A stretch of 17,149 nt of DNA. Origin: an uncultured Eubacteriales bacterium. GTDB lineage: Bacteria > Bacillota > Clostridia > Oscillospirales > Oscillospiraceae. The DNA is taken from assembly GCA_900554275.1 (NCBI GenBank), contig USGS01000034.1, forward strand, positions 1 to 17,149. Direction: 5' to 3'. The translations under genes and the position numbers were made by a program. A model generated the notes under the pieces. That model did no database searches and had not been told where the DNA came from. It worked only from the letters and a program-made list of their open reading frames with translations. Below are positions 16,454 to 17,149 of this stretch, piece by piece. Every line of letters starts with the position of its first letter. Position 1 is the first letter of the stretch.

Positions 16454-16702
16454 GTGCCCGGAGAGCTGGCTTCCAAGGATAGGGTGGTGGGACTGAAGCA
16501 GACCCGCCGCGCCGTGCTTCAGGGTGCTGCCCGCGTCGTCTATCTGGCCTCCGACGCCGATCCCCGGCTCACCGCGCCGCTGCGGGAGCTGTGCCGCACG
16601 CAGGACGTGCCCTGCAACGGCAGCATGACGCTCCAGCAGCTGGGCAGAGCCTGCGGTATCGCCGTTCCGGCCGCCGCTGTGGCATTGCTCTGCGCGGAAT
16701 GA
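16454..16702 (+). CDS. L7Ae-like ribosomal/K-turn-binding protein (YbxF type)
   Basis: An 82-residue member of the L7Ae/L30e/S12e/Gadd45 family, the size of Bacillus YbxF, which binds kink-turn RNA. Typical features are VVGLKQTRRAVLQGAARVVYLASDADP (residues about 9-35), then LQQLGRACGIAVPAAAVALL at the C-terminus. A GTG start at 16454 is chosen because the GGGGGAG stretch lies 7 bases upstream and the length then equals the family norm; the TTG at 16424 has no ribosome binding site. It directly precedes rpsL, as ybxF does in Bacillus, but is here the first gene of the transcript. The 91 bases before rpsL carry a small hairpin (GGGTATAAAC-ACC-GTTTATCCC, 16716-16737). Confidence 0.88.
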   Translation: MPGELASKDRVVGLKQTRRAVLQGAARVVYLASDADPRLTAPLRELCRTQDVPCNGSMTLQQLGRACGIAVPAAAVALLCAE

Positions 16703-16793
16703 TATTGTTTCCGCCGGGTATAAACACCGTTTATCCCGTGGAAAATAAAGGGATGGAACACCTCCCGCCAATTCTTGAGAAAGGAGAAACCAA

Positions 16794-17149
16794 ATGCCTA
16801 CTTTCAATCAGCTGGTCAAGCAGGGTCGCAAGAAGAGCACCTACAAGTCCAATTCCCCCGCCATGCAGAAGGGCCTCAACACGCTGAAGAACAAGGAGAC
16901 TGACCTGAGCTCTCCCCAGAAGCGCGGTGTCTGCACTGCCGTGAGAACCGCGACTCCCAAGAAGCCCAACTCCGCTCTGCGTAAGATCGCCCGTGTGCGT
17001 CTGACCAACGGCTACGAAGTCACCGCATACATCCCCGGCGTGGGCCACTCCCTGCAGGAGCACTCCGTCGTGATGATCCGCGGCGGCCGTGTCAAGGACC
17101 TGCCCGGCGTCCGTTACCACATCATCCGCGGTACGCTGGATACCCAGGG
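16794..17149 (+). CDS. rpsL: 30S ribosomal protein S12 (3' end outside window)
   Basis: Core decoding-centre protein of the small ribosomal subunit. The ATG at 16794 has GAAAGGAG 7 bases upstream; 118 codons are visible and the frame stays open to the end, so only the C-terminal tail is missing. The start MPTFNQLVKQGRKK is followed by the Gram-positive insertion KGLNTLKNKETDLSS before PQKRGVCT. The highly conserved TPKKPNSALRK, IPGVGHSLQEHSV and GGRVKDLPGVRYH are intact. The lysines of PKKPNS and GRVKDLP, where streptomycin-resistance changes occur, are wild type. It is the second gene of the str operon; rpsG, fusA and tuf are expected beyond the window. Confidence 0.98.
   Translation, partial: MPTFNQLVKQGRKKSTYKSNSPAMQKGLNTLKNKETDLSSPQKRGVCTAVRTATPKKPNSALRKIARVRLTNGYEVTAYIPGVGHSLQEHSVVMIRGGRVKDLPGVRYHIIRGTLDTQ

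Overview
The window looks like the chromosome of a GC-rich gut-type member of the class Clostridia, probably Oscillospiraceae-like (the Flavonifractor/Oscillibacter/Lawsonibacter neighbourhood). This is inferred from the Gram-positive form of ribosomal protein S12, strong AAGGAG-type ribosome binding sites, sigma-A-type promoters, a Bacillus/Clostridium L7Ae-like protein heading the str operon, a butyrate kinase next to an indolepyruvate:ferredoxin oxidoreductase, and coding GC around 60%. The genus cannot be fixed from the sequence alone.

Layout. Bases 1-1120 hold the end of a tyrosine-recombinase integrase, the edge of an integrated element that extends off the left side. It converges on a complete tRNA-Leu(CAG) gene on the minus strand, and the two share a bidirectional terminator. 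A TetR-family regulator follows with its own promoter and terminator. Next comes a transcription unit of butyrate-kinase-like acyl kinase, iorA and iorB, which fits 2-oxoacid (aromatic or branched amino acid) fermentation with ATP formation. A single-gene DUF2461 unit follows. Bases 6635-9528 form a metal-homeostasis unit: promoter, yybP-ykoY-type Mn2+ riboswitch, intrinsic terminator, and a P2A-type cation-transporting ATPase. An MgtC/SapB membrane protein has its own promoter just downstream, with the stump of a D-lyxose isomerase gene behind it that is broken near a REP-like palindrome. A minus-strand AEC transporter is divergent from polA.

Bases 11653-15891 are a polA-rimI-tsaD operon joining DNA repair, S18 acetylation and tRNA t6A synthesis. 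About 470 bases without a gene follow. They contain a same-strand array of DnaA-box-like nonamers around one perfect box, and other palindromes. After that a strong promoter starts the str operon: an L7Ae-like protein, then rpsL, which is cut by the right end of the window.

Almost all genes are on the plus strand, which probably makes it the leading strand. The most interesting points are the riboswitch with three competing hairpins ahead of the ATPase, the DnaA-box array ahead of the str operon, the variant acyl kinase linked to iorAB, and the decayed lyxose isomerase locus.
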